A stretch of DNA of 11,045 nucleotides from Firmicutes bacterium CAG:646 (GTDB taxonomy: Bacteria > Bacillota > Clostridia > Lachnospirales > Lachnospiraceae): positions 7,308 to 18,352 of the forward strand of contig HF995345.1 in the NCBI GenBank assembly GCA_000432335.1. The letters are read 5' to 3'. Position numbers and translations under genes: made by a program. This document shows, one piece after another, positions 1 through 7,016 of the stretch. Position 1 is the stretch's first letter. Every line of letters begins with the position of its first letter. The notes under the pieces were generated by a model. That model saw nothing but the letters and a program-made list of their open reading frames with translations, was not told the DNA's origin and made no database searches.

Positions 1-1150
1 GAATTCTGGAAAAAAGCCGGGCATCCTGACTTCTCCCCACCCGCCAGAGCCGGGACGGCTGTAAAGTTCCCCTGTCCGTAATGATCTCCATCTGTTCCTG
101 ACGCAATGCCAGAGATTTTTTCAATATACCGGTAAGAATGGCAATGTTCCTTTTTACGATCCGGTGATTATCGTAATATGCATATTTATTTTTATCTCTC
201 TGCTTTTTCGCATATTCCAGCTGATAATTTCGCTTCACCGGATTTGCCAGAATCCCGTCAGTAAAATATAGCCCGCAATCTCCATGAATTCCGCGGCAAA
301 GCTGGCGGTTGATCTTTTTTTCCTCCAATGGATTTAAGTAAGTTTTCCCAAAATTCAATTCGATATACGTATATACCTTTTGGAAATCTTCTTCCGTTAC
401 CCGCAGGATTCGTTTGGCTTCCGGCTTTCTCTCCTTCTGCTCCCACTCTTCTCCCCGGGTAGCTGTCATCTGGCTGCTCATCTGTTCCAGATACGCCTCA
501 AAATTCTCCTCATACATCTCCTCGGTGAGAAAATCCTTCCAATTATATTCTGAAAGTTCTTCCAGTGTAACCGCCAGCACCCGTTCCAAACCACCGGACT
601 TTTTTACAAACTCCGGATCTACCCACGCATTATAGCAGCTGTCGATCTTCTGGATTACTTCCATCGTATCTTTCGCCTGATGCAGAGCATAAAGACTGTC
701 CATCCGTTCCGTAAATTTTTTCTCTGCCTGATGATCCTGCGTAAGATATCTCCGCATAAGAGCTATTTTCAGCCGTCCCAGATCTGTGCCTACCATCTGT
801 TCCAGATCATGTTCCAGTACGTATTCATAGGCTTTCCGGCGAATACTCTCCACCCCTTTTCGCTCTGCTGCAATCCTCTGCCCTACCGCCTCCTCCATGC
901 ACAAGCGCGCTACTTCCATAAGCGACGCCTCATCCGCCTGTAAATAGACCTTTTTCACCAGATACAAGCTCAGCGCCTCCTTGTCAAAATATCGGGCGAA
1001 CGCTCCCTGCTTGATTCCGTCGTACAGGGCAAGATATTTGGACCGCAAAAAACCGTCCACATCCGGTTTTGCCTCCAGCGTATAATCTCCGCAAACTGTC
1101 CAGATCAGATTCTTCATCCGATTGGCAATTTCCAGTTCTCTCTCTTCCAT
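1..1150 (-). CDS. VWA-type partner protein of a MoxR ATPase, 3' end cut by window edge
   Basis: An open frame runs from ATG at 1148-1150 to the window edge, giving 383 residues and no stop. The start is supported by GAGGAGAG five bases upstream. The gene begins 13 bases after the stop of the MoxR ATPase gene, so the two are almost certainly co-transcribed. The visible part is soluble, charged and mostly helical, with no signal peptide or membrane segment. Its last visible part contains a GTLQPSRLWR stretch followed by a charged, Arg-rich segment. This resembles the linker just before the von Willebrand A domain in CobT/NorD-like partners of MoxR ATPases. The VWA domain with its metal site (MIDAS, DxSxS) would lie beyond the left edge and is not seen. 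MoxR-VWA pairs are known to act as chaperone-like complexes that remodel or insert metal centres into client proteins. The client here is unknown. Confidence 0.72.
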   Translation of the reverse strand, partial: MEERELEIANRMKNLIWTVCGDYTLEAKPDVDGFLRSKYLALYDGIKQGAFARYFDKEALSLYLVKKVYLQADEASLMEVARLCMEEAVGQRIAAERKGVESIRRKAYEYVLEHDLEQMVGTDLGRLKIALMRRYLTQDHQAEKKFTERMDSLYALHQAKDTMEVIQKIDSCYNAWVDPEFVKKSGGLERVLAVTLEELSEYNWKDFLTEEMYEENFEAYLEQMSSQMTATRGEEWEQKERKPEAKRILRVTEEDFQKVYTYIELNFGKTYLNPLEEKKINRQLCRGIHGDCGLYFTDGILANPVKRNYQLEYAKKQRDKNKYAYYDNHRIVKRNIAILTGILKKSLALRQEQMEIITDRGTLQPSRLWRVGRSQDARLFSRI

Positions 1151-1163
1151 TCCACTCTCCTCG

Positions 1164-2084
1164 CTAAAATATATCCGTCCAATTCCACTCTTCAGGAATC
1201 CGTGTGAGAACTACATCTTCCACAATTTCCTTTTCAAAATCGTCAAAACATTTATTGATCACACCCATGCGGACTGCTGCCAGAGGAGTAAGTCCCTGCC
1301 GAATCGTCTTTAAGGAAGCCAGTATTCCTCGCAGATCCACTGCTTTGGTGGAAATCTCTCCATTTTCTGCTTTCATCTGGAGATCTAAAAACAGACCGGC
1401 AAACTGATCCAACGCTTCTTTTTTTCCATCAGAGAAAAGCTCTCTTAAAATCTTCTCCAGCGTTTCCGGCGTCTGTTCCGGCATATCGATCACCATAAAC
1501 CGGGAGACCAGCGCCTCATTCAGTTCTTTCGTTCCCGCATAGCCGTAATTCATGGTTCCGATAAATCTTGCCGCATCATGAAGTTCTATTTTGTCGTACC
1601 CCGGCACGTCAATGCTTCTCCGATAATCCAGCGTGGCATGCAGTACTGAAACCGCATCATTCTTTGCCATATTAATTTCATCCAGAATGCCAAATCCTCC
1701 ATACTGGGCGCATTGATAAATACTTCCCCGGCGCAGTTTCACCTGATTATCTTCAAAAGTATCGGTACCGATCAGTTCTGCGCTTCCAGTATTTACATGA
1801 AAAGATATATTGTAGGAAGGTCGTCCAAAGAGCCATGCCAGATTTTCCGCCAGCACATTTTTTCCCGTAGCCTTGGAACCTGCCAGCAAAAGATTTTCCT
1901 TTTGCAAAAGAGCAGCAATTCCCATCTCCAAAATCTCCTTTCCATAGAAAGGCATCGCCGGTATCACCACTCTATGAGCTGTTTCTGTTTCCACTGGATA
2001 TCTCTCCCGAAACTTTTCCAGATCATGAATCAGCCCTGCGCTGACATTCTGACTCTCCAGATACTCTGTTATTTTCATTTTCAT
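1164..2084 (-). CDS. MoxR-family AAA+ ATPase
   Basis: This 306-residue protein has a single AAA+ module. Walker A is GSKATGKN at residues 69-76, Walker B is GILDEIN at 132-138, a sensor-1 Asn lies in TMN at 177-179, and the arginine-finger candidate is R195 in VSRF. The wording around these motifs (NxGSAELIGTD, LNEALVSRF) is that of MoxR/NorQ/CbbQ ATPases. Such proteins form hexamers and work with a VWA-domain partner to activate or remodel client proteins. The partner is probably the gene directly downstream. The start ATG at 2082-2084 has AGGAGG six bases upstream; an ATG two codons later is less well placed. The oddity is Asn at the position after the Walker A Lys, where Thr or Ser normally helps hold Mg2+. 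Confidence 0.9.
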   Translation of the reverse strand: MKMKITEYLESQNVSAGLIHDLEKFRERYPVETETAHRVVIPAMPFYGKEILEMGIAALLQKENLLLAGSKATGKNVLAENLAWLFGRPSYNISFHVNTGSAELIGTDTFEDNQVKLRRGSIYQCAQYGGFGILDEINMAKNDAVSVLHATLDYRRSIDVPGYDKIELHDAARFIGTMNYGYAGTKELNEALVSRFMVIDMPEQTPETLEKILRELFSDGKKEALDQFAGLFLDLQMKAENGEISTKAVDLRGILASLKTIRQGLTPLAAVRMGVINKCFDDFEKEIVEDVVLTRIPEEWNWTDIF

Positions 2085-2217
2085 TCTTTTCCTCCTAGTT
2101 ATTTTTGTATTTTTTCAGAATTTTTTTGTATTTTTCTACAATTTTATTCATATTTTGTTCATTTTTATTTTAAAATACATTTACTTTCAAAACATGATTT
2201 CTTCATGATTCTCCCCT

Positions 2218-2246
2218 ATAATATACTCATAAATAAATAACTTCAA
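2218..2246 (-). promoter_or_regulatory. Probable sigma-A promoter of the MoxR/VWA unit
   Basis: Read on the minus strand, TTGAAG (2241-2246) and TATTAT (2218-2223) are separated by 17 bases. Transcription would start near 2211, leaving an A-rich, probably unstructured leader of about 125 bases before the ATPase start. No other good promoter is seen in this gap. Confidence 0.6.
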
Positions 2247-2278
2247 TCATTACTTTTTTGATAAACTTTTTCATAATT

Positions 2279-2308
2279 GTGCCAGGTAATATTTTCATTA
2301 CCTGGCAC
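2279..2308. repeat. Perfect 12-bp inverted repeat between glnN terminator and moxR promoter
   Basis: GTGCCAGGTAAT at 2279-2290 and ATTACCTGGCAC at 2297-2308 pair perfectly around a 6-base loop. Neither strand has a T-run after the stem, so it does not look like an intrinsic terminator. It could be a protein-binding palindrome, an RNA-stability hairpin or a member of a dispersed palindromic repeat family. The rest of the 288-base gap (2085-2372) holds only the glnN terminator, the moxR promoter and the A/T-rich leader. Confidence 0.75.
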
Positions 2309-2314
2309 CCTCCT

Positions 2315-2367
2315 TCTAAAAAAAGAACGAGACCATTACAGAAAACTTTTCCGTAACAGTCTCGTTT
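2315..2367 (-). terminator. Intrinsic terminator of glnN
   Basis: On the minus strand a hairpin with closing stem ACGAGAC/GTCTCGT (2327-2333 with 2359-2365) and further interior pairing is followed by TTCTTTTTTT. It begins a few bases after the glnN stop. The other strand also shows TTTTT after the stem, so it may work in both directions. Confidence 0.85.
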
Positions 2368-2372
2368 TTCCT

Positions 2373-4487
2373 TTATACTTCAAACATCAAATCACCATAG
2401 GACGGCATCGGCCATACGGATTTGTCCACGATCATCTCAAGCTGATCCACCGGACTTCTCAAATCCTCCATCGCTGTAGTAACCTGTTCATAATAATACC
2501 GCGCCTGCTGCTCTCCCGGTTTCATTGCAGAAGCCGCCTCTACTCGCTCTCTTAAGACTTTCCATGCATTCTGCGTTTCTTTGAGAAGCTGAGAGGTCTC
2601 TGTCAAAAGCTCCATCTCCACGCTCACATCGATTCCTCCCACACCATTCACAGAATTGATGGTATCTGCCAGATTTTTCACATATTTGATCACTGCCGGA
2701 ATAATCTGTTTACCTGCAATATCCACCATAGCTCTGGCTTCCACATTGATCGCCTTAGAATATCCTTCATATTTTACTTCCACACGGGATTCCAGTTCCG
2801 CTCTTGTAAATACCTTAAATTTTTCAAATAATGCTACAGATTTATCAGATACCAAAGCAGGGATCGCATCCACCATGGAACGGATATTGGAAAGTCCTCT
2901 TCGCTTTGCTTCCTCCACCCATGCCTCAGAATAGCCATTGCCATTAAAGATGATTCTCTGATGTTCCGCGCAATTTTTCTTGATCAGATCGTGAACTGCA
3001 ATTTCAAAGTTCTCTGCACTTTCCAGCACTTCGCTGGCTTCCCTGAACGCCTGAGCCACAATCGTGTTCAATACGATATTGGGAGACGCTACGGAATCGC
3101 TGGAGCCCACCATACGGAACTCAAATTTATTTCCGGTGAAAGCAAACGGTGAGGTACGGTTTCTGTCGGTAGCGTCTTTCGCCAGATCCGGGAGGGTGCG
3201 CACACCAGTCATCAATCTTCCGCCTTTTAAGCTGTGATCTGCTGTTCCTGTACTCACCAACTGTTCTACCACATCCTCCAGCTGATCTCCCAGATAAATA
3301 GAAATGATCGCTGGCGGCGCTTCATTTGATCCCAAACGCTGATCATTTCCCACATCCGCCGCTGATTCCCGCAGAAGATCTGCATGTTCATCCACCGCTT
3401 TTAAGATACAGCTGAGTACCAGAAGAAACTGGATATTTTCATGGGGTGTTTTTCCCGGTTCCAGCAGATTAATTCCGTCATCGGTAACCAGAGACCAGTT
3501 ATCATGTTTACCGGAACCATTTACCCCCGCGAAAGGTTTTTCATGAAGGAGACATTTCAGCCCGTGTTTTCTTGCCACACGCTTTAAGGTCTGCATCACA
3601 ATCTGGTTATGATCCACGGCAATATTCGCCGGAGCATAAATAGGCGCCAGTTCATGCTGTGCCGGAGCTGCTTCGTTATGCTGCGTCTTAGCGGAAACGC
3701 CCAGCCGCCACAATTCTTCATTGACATCTCTCATATAACCGGCAATTTTCTGACGGATCGTTCCAAAATAGTGATCATCCAGCTCCTGACCTTTCGGCGG
3801 CATCGCTCCAAACAGTGTACGCCCTGCATAGACCAGATCCTTTCTTTCCATGAATTTTTTAGCATCCACCAGAAAATATTCCTGCTCTGCACCTACAGAA
3901 GGCGTTACTTTCTTAGAAGTCGTATTGCCAAACAGACGGATCAGACGAAGGGCTTCCTTATTGATCGCTTCCATAGACCGAAGCAGAGGAGTTTTCTGAT
4001 CCAGCGCTTCTCCGGTATAAGAACAGAATGCGGTAGGAATACACAGCGTAGCTCCTGCTGCATCCTGACGGACAAAAGCAGGCGAGGTACAATCCCAGGC
4101 GGTGTAACCTCTGGCTTCAAAAGTCGCCCGCAGTCCTCCGGATGGAAAAGACGAAGCATCCGGTTCTCCTTTGATCAGTTCTTTTCCTGAAAAACTCATT
4201 AAAACCTTGCCGTCCGACTTGGGTGCTGTAATAAATGCATCATGTTTCTCTGCGGTAACACCGGTTAACGGCTGAAACCAGTGGCTATAATGGGTAGCCC
4301 CTTTTTCAATCGCCCATTCTTTCATCTCATGGGCAACCACATCAGCAATTTCCAGCGTCAATTCTTTTCCCTCTTCAATGGTCTGTTTCAGTTCTTTATA
4401 CACCTTTTTCGGAAGGCGAGCCTGCATTACAGCGTCATTGAAAACATTTTCCCCAAAAATCTCAACCACATTTACATACTCACTCAT
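2373..4487 (-). CDS. glnN: Glutamine synthetase type III
   Basis: The enzyme makes glutamine from glutamate, ammonia and ATP in the cytoplasm, and is the main ammonium-assimilation step. The 704-residue length fits type III enzymes (about 700), not type I (about 450). Motifs typical of the family are visible: VGAEQEYFLVD at 198-208, NEAAPAQHEL at 271-280, KPFAGVNGSGKHDNWS at 317-332, and an Arg/Thr-rich active-site stretch ending in KFEFRMVGSS at 442-463. The start chosen is ATG at 4485-4487 (MSEYVN), which has AAAGGA seven bases upstream. An in-frame GTG 14 codons earlier has no ribosome binding site and would add a Lys/Arg-rich tail foreign to the family. The gene lies between fba and the MoxR unit, with terminators on both sides, so it appears monocistronic. 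No convincing promoter was found in the 158-base leader; TATAAG near 4548 lacks a -35 partner. Confidence 0.96.
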   Translation of the reverse strand: MSEYVNVVEIFGENVFNDAVMQARLPKKVYKELKQTIEEGKELTLEIADVVAHEMKEWAIEKGATHYSHWFQPLTGVTAEKHDAFITAPKSDGKVLMSFSGKELIKGEPDASSFPSGGLRATFEARGYTAWDCTSPAFVRQDAAGATLCIPTAFCSYTGEALDQKTPLLRSMEAINKEALRLIRLFGNTTSKKVTPSVGAEQEYFLVDAKKFMERKDLVYAGRTLFGAMPPKGQELDDHYFGTIRQKIAGYMRDVNEELWRLGVSAKTQHNEAAPAQHELAPIYAPANIAVDHNQIVMQTLKRVARKHGLKCLLHEKPFAGVNGSGKHDNWSLVTDDGINLLEPGKTPHENIQFLLVLSCILKAVDEHADLLRESAADVGNDQRLGSNEAPPAIISIYLGDQLEDVVEQLVSTGTADHSLKGGRLMTGVRTLPDLAKDATDRNRTSPFAFTGNKFEFRMVGSSDSVASPNIVLNTIVAQAFREASEVLESAENFEIAVHDLIKKNCAEHQRIIFNGNGYSEAWVEEAKRRGLSNIRSMVDAIPALVSDKSVALFEKFKVFTRAELESRVEVKYEGYSKAINVEARAMVDIAGKQIIPAVIKYVKNLADTINSVNGVGGIDVSVEMELLTETSQLLKETQNAWKVLRERVEAASAMKPGEQQARYYYEQVTTAMEDLRSPVDQLEMIVDKSVWPMPSYGDLMFEV

Positions 4488-4494
4488 CTTTTTA

Positions 4495-4500
4495 TCCTTT
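4495..4500 (-). promoter_or_regulatory. Ribosome binding site that sets the glnN start
   Basis: AAAGGA on the minus strand lies seven bases before ATG at 4485-4487. The upstream GTG at 4527-4529 has no such site. Confidence 0.8.
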
Positions 4501-4589
4501 CTCTTCTGCCCCTTTTTCCTGGCGGTCACCGGATGCTGTACCTGCCGGAACTCTTATATCCTTTGCTTTTCTTCCCATCTTACAGAATC

Positions 4590-4631
4590 AAAATATGGGG
4601 CAATCCACTCGTCATTCAAGCGGACTGCCCC
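4590..4631 (-). terminator. Intrinsic terminator of fba
   Basis: On the minus strand GGGGCAGTCC (4622-4631) pairs with GGATTGCCCC (4597-4606), with one G-T wobble. The stem is followed by ATATTTTGATT. The T-run is interrupted, so termination may be incomplete and some read-through into glnN is possible. Confidence 0.7.
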
Positions 4632-4645
4632 AGGTTTTATAAAAC

Positions 4646-5509
4646 TCAGGCTTTATTTACAGAACCGAACAATTCCATTTTTTCCTTAACAGTTGCTTTG
4701 ATAGCTTCTGCACCAGGAGCCAGAAGTTTTCTTGGATCATATCCTTTGCCCTGCTGATCTTTTCCAGCTTCTACATACTCACGGGTTGCTGCTGCAAATG
4801 CAAGCTGGCATTCTGTATTTACATTGATCTTGGAAACACCCAGATCAATTGCTTTCTTGATCATGTCTGCCGGGATGCCTGTACCGCCATGCAGTACCAG
4901 AGGCATCTCTCCTGTCAGCTGCTGAATAGCGTCCAGAGTCTCAAAGCTCAGTCCCTGCCAGTTTTCCGGATATTTTCCATGGATGTTACCGATACCTGCT
5001 GCCAGGAAATCAATACCCAGATCAGCAATCATCTTACATTCCTTAGGATCAGCGCACTCGCCTGCGCCTACAACACCGTCTTCTTCTCCACCGATGGAAC
5101 CAACTTCTGCTTCCAGAGACATACCATGCTCTGCACAGATCTTAACCAGTTCTTTTGTTTTTGCTACGTTCTCTTCGATTGGATAATGAGAACCGTCAAA
5201 CATGATGGATGAGAAACCAGCTTCTACACATTTCAGGCATCCGTCGTAGCTGCCGTGATCCAGATGCAGAGCAACCGGAACTGTAATATTCATCTCTTCC
5301 AGCATACCGTTTACCATACCTACAACAGTTTTGTAACCTGTCATGTATTTTCCTGCTCCCTCAGATACACCAAGGATAACTGGAGAATTGCATTCCTGAG
5401 CGGTCTGCAGAATTGCTTTTGTCCACTCCAGGTTATTGATGTTGAACTGACCTACTGCGTAATGGCCAGCTTTTGCTTTTTTTAACATTTCTGTAGCTGA
5501 TACTAACAT
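4646..5509 (-). CDS. fba: Class II fructose-1,6-bisphosphate aldolase
   Basis: This zinc-dependent glycolytic enzyme cleaves fructose 1,6-bisphosphate to dihydroxyacetone phosphate and glyceraldehyde 3-phosphate, and runs in reverse in gluconeogenesis. The 287 residues show the class II signatures. HLDHG at 82-86 holds the catalytic Asp84 and zinc ligand His85. An acidic metal-binding stretch ends in GGEEDG (140-145). GNIHGKY at 174-180 supplies a second zinc His, HGGTGI at 207-212 a third, and KINVNTE at 228-234 binds phosphate. The start is ATG at 5507-5509 (MLVSATEM), with AGGAGG seven bases upstream. An in-frame ATG seven codons earlier would place that ribosome binding site inside the coding region and is rejected. 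A promoter and a terminator flank the gene, so it appears to be transcribed alone. Confidence 0.96.
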   Translation of the reverse strand: MLVSATEMLKKAKAGHYAVGQFNINNLEWTKAILQTAQECNSPVILGVSEGAGKYMTGYKTVVGMVNGMLEEMNITVPVALHLDHGSYDGCLKCVEAGFSSIMFDGSHYPIEENVAKTKELVKICAEHGMSLEAEVGSIGGEEDGVVGAGECADPKECKMIADLGIDFLAAGIGNIHGKYPENWQGLSFETLDAIQQLTGEMPLVLHGGTGIPADMIKKAIDLGVSKINVNTECQLAFAAATREYVEAGKDQQGKGYDPRKLLAPGAEAIKATVKEKMELFGSVNKA

Positions 5510-5516
5510 AATAAAA

Positions 5517-5522
5517 CCTCCT
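5517..5522 (-). promoter_or_regulatory. Ribosome binding site that sets the fba start
   Basis: A perfect AGGAGG on the minus strand sits seven bases before ATG at 5507-5509. It fixes that codon over the ATG at 5528-5530. Confidence 0.85.
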
Positions 5523-5548
5523 GCGTTCACGTTTTAAATTTCCACCTT

Positions 5549-5577
5549 ATTATACTCTATCGCTTTTAGAAATTCAA
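5549..5577 (-). promoter_or_regulatory. Strong sigma-A promoter of fba
   Basis: On the minus strand TTGAAT (5572-5577) and a perfect TATAAT (5549-5554) are 17 bases apart. The -35 box overlaps the stop codon of the upstream lipid-kinase gene (5574-5576). A near-consensus promoter fits high constitutive expression of a glycolytic enzyme. Confidence 0.85.
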
Positions 5578-6464
5578 GAGTTGACAAGAATGTTGAGCGC
5601 TTGCATTTTATTCTTAATATGTACCTCATCATGCTCTCCCCCAAATTCTCCGTCCAAAGTCCACGGAATCTTCTCCAGAGACTGGATCTTCAGGGCGTTC
5701 GTCTTAAATGCAATAATCATATCGGTATCATCATAAGCGTTCAAAAGTGCTGCAATGATCTCATTTAATTCCAGTGGATTCTTCGGTTTCTTGATCAGGG
5801 TGACCTCAAACAGTCCATCGTTCATCTCCACATCTGCCCCGGTAAGATTCTTAAATCCTCCTACTGAATGGGAATTGGTGATCATTCCGTAAATATATTC
5901 TCCCTCAAAAGTCTCTCCGTTCGCCTCAATCTTCATCCAATACGTCTTCACATCAAAGATCCGTTTGGCGCCTTCCATCACATAAGCCAGATGCCCCAGA
6001 ATATTTTTCAGATGCTGACTTGTCTGATAGGACACGTCAGTAAACAGTCCAAAAGCCGCAATATATACGAAAGTATCATGGTTAAAGGCTCCCACATCCA
6101 GAGAGATCATCTGACCCTCCACAATATCTCTAGCTGCCTCCACCATATCTTTGGAAATATCCAGACTGTTGGCAAAATCATTGGTACTTCCCGCCGGTAT
6201 GTAGCCAATGGGAACTTTTGCCTTAATCTCCATCAATCCGGTGACCACCTCATCCAACGTGCCGTCTCCGCCGCTGCACACGATAAGATCCACCTGATCT
6301 GCCATCTCCTTCGCCATCTTTCCCCCGTCTCTGGGACCTTGGGTGGGATGTACGATAACCTCATATCCGCCTTTTACAAATACATCAATAATATCCAGCA
6401 ATTTTGTTCGGATCTGCCCTTTTCCCGATCTGGGATTGAATATAAAAAGCATTTTCTTACTCAT
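5574..6464 (-). CDS. Diacylglycerol/lipid kinase family protein (DagK/YegS type)
   Basis: This 296-residue cytoplasmic protein has the diacylglycerol kinase catalytic fold at its N-terminus: NPRSGKG at 10-16, nucleotide-binding SGGDGTLDE at 64-72 and GYIPAGSTNDFA at 87-98. The C-terminal half carries an LDGEF-type motif and forms the usual beta-sandwich lid. Soluble family members (DgkB, YegS, BmrU) phosphorylate diacylglycerol or related lipids with ATP and feed phosphatidic acid back into phospholipid synthesis. The exact substrate here cannot be told. The start is ATG at 6462-6464 (MSKKML), with AAGGAAG upstream. An ATG 17 codons earlier lacks a site and lies almost on the predicted transcription start. 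The gene is divergent from thioredoxin and is followed closely by fba with its own promoter. Confidence 0.9.
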   Translation of the reverse strand: MSKKMLFIFNPRSGKGQIRTKLLDIIDVFVKGGYEVIVHPTQGPRDGGKMAKEMADQVDLIVCSGGDGTLDEVVTGLMEIKAKVPIGYIPAGSTNDFANSLDISKDMVEAARDIVEGQMISLDVGAFNHDTFVYIAAFGLFTDVSYQTSQHLKNILGHLAYVMEGAKRIFDVKTYWMKIEANGETFEGEYIYGMITNSHSVGGFKNLTGADVEMNDGLFEVTLIKKPKNPLELNEIIAALLNAYDDTDMIIAFKTNALKIQSLEKIPWTLDGEFGGEHDEVHIKNKMQALNILVNS

Positions 6465-6510
6465 GATTCCGCTTCCTTTCCAACTGCTATTCTGTACTCT
6501 GTCTGCACTT

Positions 6511-6539
6511 ATCATACACTATTTTAAAAAATCAGGCAA
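6511..6539 (-). promoter_or_regulatory. Sigma-A promoter of the lipid-kinase gene
   Basis: On the minus strand TTGCCT (6534-6539) and TATGAT (6511-6516) are 17 bases apart, putting transcription start near 6504. The -35 box ends three bases from the palindrome at 6542-6556, so a protein bound there would touch this promoter as well as the divergent one. Confidence 0.7.
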
Positions 6540-6541
6540 TA

Positions 6542-6556
6542 TGTGACCCGGTCACA
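6542..6556. promoter_or_regulatory. Perfect palindromic operator candidate between trx and lipid kinase
   Basis: TGTGACCCGGTCACA has 7-base arms around one central base. It contains TGTGA and TCACA half-sites as used by Crp-type regulators, but spaced by five bases rather than the usual six. Its centre (6549) lies about 42 bases upstream of the predicted thioredoxin start, the classic class II activator position. It also lies about 45 bases upstream of the lipid-kinase start. A Crp/Fnr-family regulator is encoded at 6992-7663. The link between that regulator and this site is inferred. Confidence 0.65.
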
Positions 6557-6575
6557 GAATTATTTTCTCTGATTG

Positions 6576-6584
6576 TGGTATGAT
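6576..6584 (+). promoter_or_regulatory. Extended -10 promoter of thioredoxin, no -35 box
   Basis: TGGTATGAT is a TGn-extended -10 element. The position expected for a -35 box (about 6556-6561, AGAATT) has no match. The palindrome at 6542-6556 ends exactly there, as expected for a promoter that depends on an activator. Predicted start is near 6591. Confidence 0.65.
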
Positions 6585-6606
6585 AACAGCATCAAAGAAA
6601 ACAGAG

Positions 6607-6625
6607 CCGCATCTTCCCGATGCGG
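6607..6625 (+). other. Hairpin in the thioredoxin 5' leader
   Basis: CCGCATC (6607-6613) and GATGCGG (6619-6625) form a perfect 7-bp stem with a 5-base loop about 16 bases after the predicted transcription start. No T-run follows, so it is not a terminator. An mRNA-stabilising 5' hairpin is the simplest reading. Confidence 0.55.
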
Positions 6626-6663
6626 ACACATCATAAATCAAAACAGGTAAAGGAGATATCGAT

Positions 6664-6969
6664 ATGGCAAAAGCATTTACAACCGCAAATTTTAATGAAG
6701 AAGTATTACAGTCTGAGGTACCGGTACTGGTAGATTTCTGGGCTACCTGGTGCGCTCCCTGCCGTATGCTGGGACCCGTCATTGACGAACTGGCAGAAGA
6801 GGCACAGGGTTATAAAGTAGGAAAAGTAAATGTAGATGAGGAACCGGAACTTGCAAAAGAATACAATGTTATGAGTATCCCTACCGTACTGGTTTTTAAA
6901 AATGGAAAAGTAACTGCTTCCAGCGTAGGCGTTCAGCCAAAAGAAACACTGGAAGACATGGTAAAATAA
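6664..6969 (+). CDS. trxA: Thioredoxin
   Basis: This 101-residue cytoplasmic thiol-disulfide reductase has the standard thioredoxin length and fold. The active site is WCAPC at 29-33, with cis-Pro73 in SIPT and a VDFWATWC strand leading into the active site. Thioredoxin receives electrons from thioredoxin reductase (not in the window) and reduces protein disulfides. Ala replaces the usual Gly of WCGPC, which tunes redox potential and is seen in other clostridial thioredoxins. The start ATG at 6664 is preceded by AAGGAG. It is the only complete plus-strand gene here, divergent from the lipid kinase and convergent with the Cys-rich operon. Its terminator lies inside the 3' end of the regulator gene. 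The palindrome upstream suggests activator control. Confidence 0.95.
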   Translation: MAKAFTTANFNEEVLQSEVPVLVDFWATWCAPCRMLGPVIDELAEEAQGYKVGKVNVDEEPELAKEYNVMSIPTVLVFKNGKVTASSVGVQPKETLEDMVK

Positions 6970-6985
6970 TATTGAAAAGCATCGG

Positions 6986-7016
6986 GCTGTATCAGATTTT
7001 CTGATACAGCTTTTTT
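6986..7016 (+). terminator. Intrinsic terminator of thioredoxin, embedded in the regulator gene
   Basis: GCTGTATCAG (6986-6995) and CTGATACAGC (7001-7010) form a perfect 10-bp stem with a 5-base loop, followed by TTTTTT. The same bases encode the last residues (LYQKI) and stop of the convergent Crp/Fnr gene. In the minus direction no T-run follows, so it should act only on thioredoxin. Confidence 0.93.

Noticed and set aside
1713..2240. 175-codon plus-strand open frame across the moxR start and leader
   Set aside because: It is antisense to the Walker A region and reads into an A/T-rich leader; the Phe/Ile-rich tail is typical of noncoding AT-rich DNA.
2279..2308. Intrinsic terminator at the 12-bp inverted repeat
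   Set aside because: No T-run follows on either strand; the real glnN terminator is immediately adjacent.
3609..4190. 193-codon plus-strand open frame opposite glnN
   Set aside because: It is antisense to conserved glutamine synthetase motifs, has no ribosome binding site, and has a composition expected from a shadow frame.
4488..4529. GTG start 14 codons upstream of glnN
   Set aside because: There is no ribosome binding site, and the added Lys/Arg-rich tail is not typical of the family. The ATG at 4487 is well placed.
4488..4645. Glutamine-sensing riboswitch before glnN
   Set aside because: The leader is short and mostly taken up by the fba terminator; no known glutamine aptamer pattern could be recognised.
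5868..6527. 219-codon plus-strand open frame opposite the lipid kinase
   Set aside because: It is antisense to a clear DagK-type protein and shows no recognisable motif or start signal.
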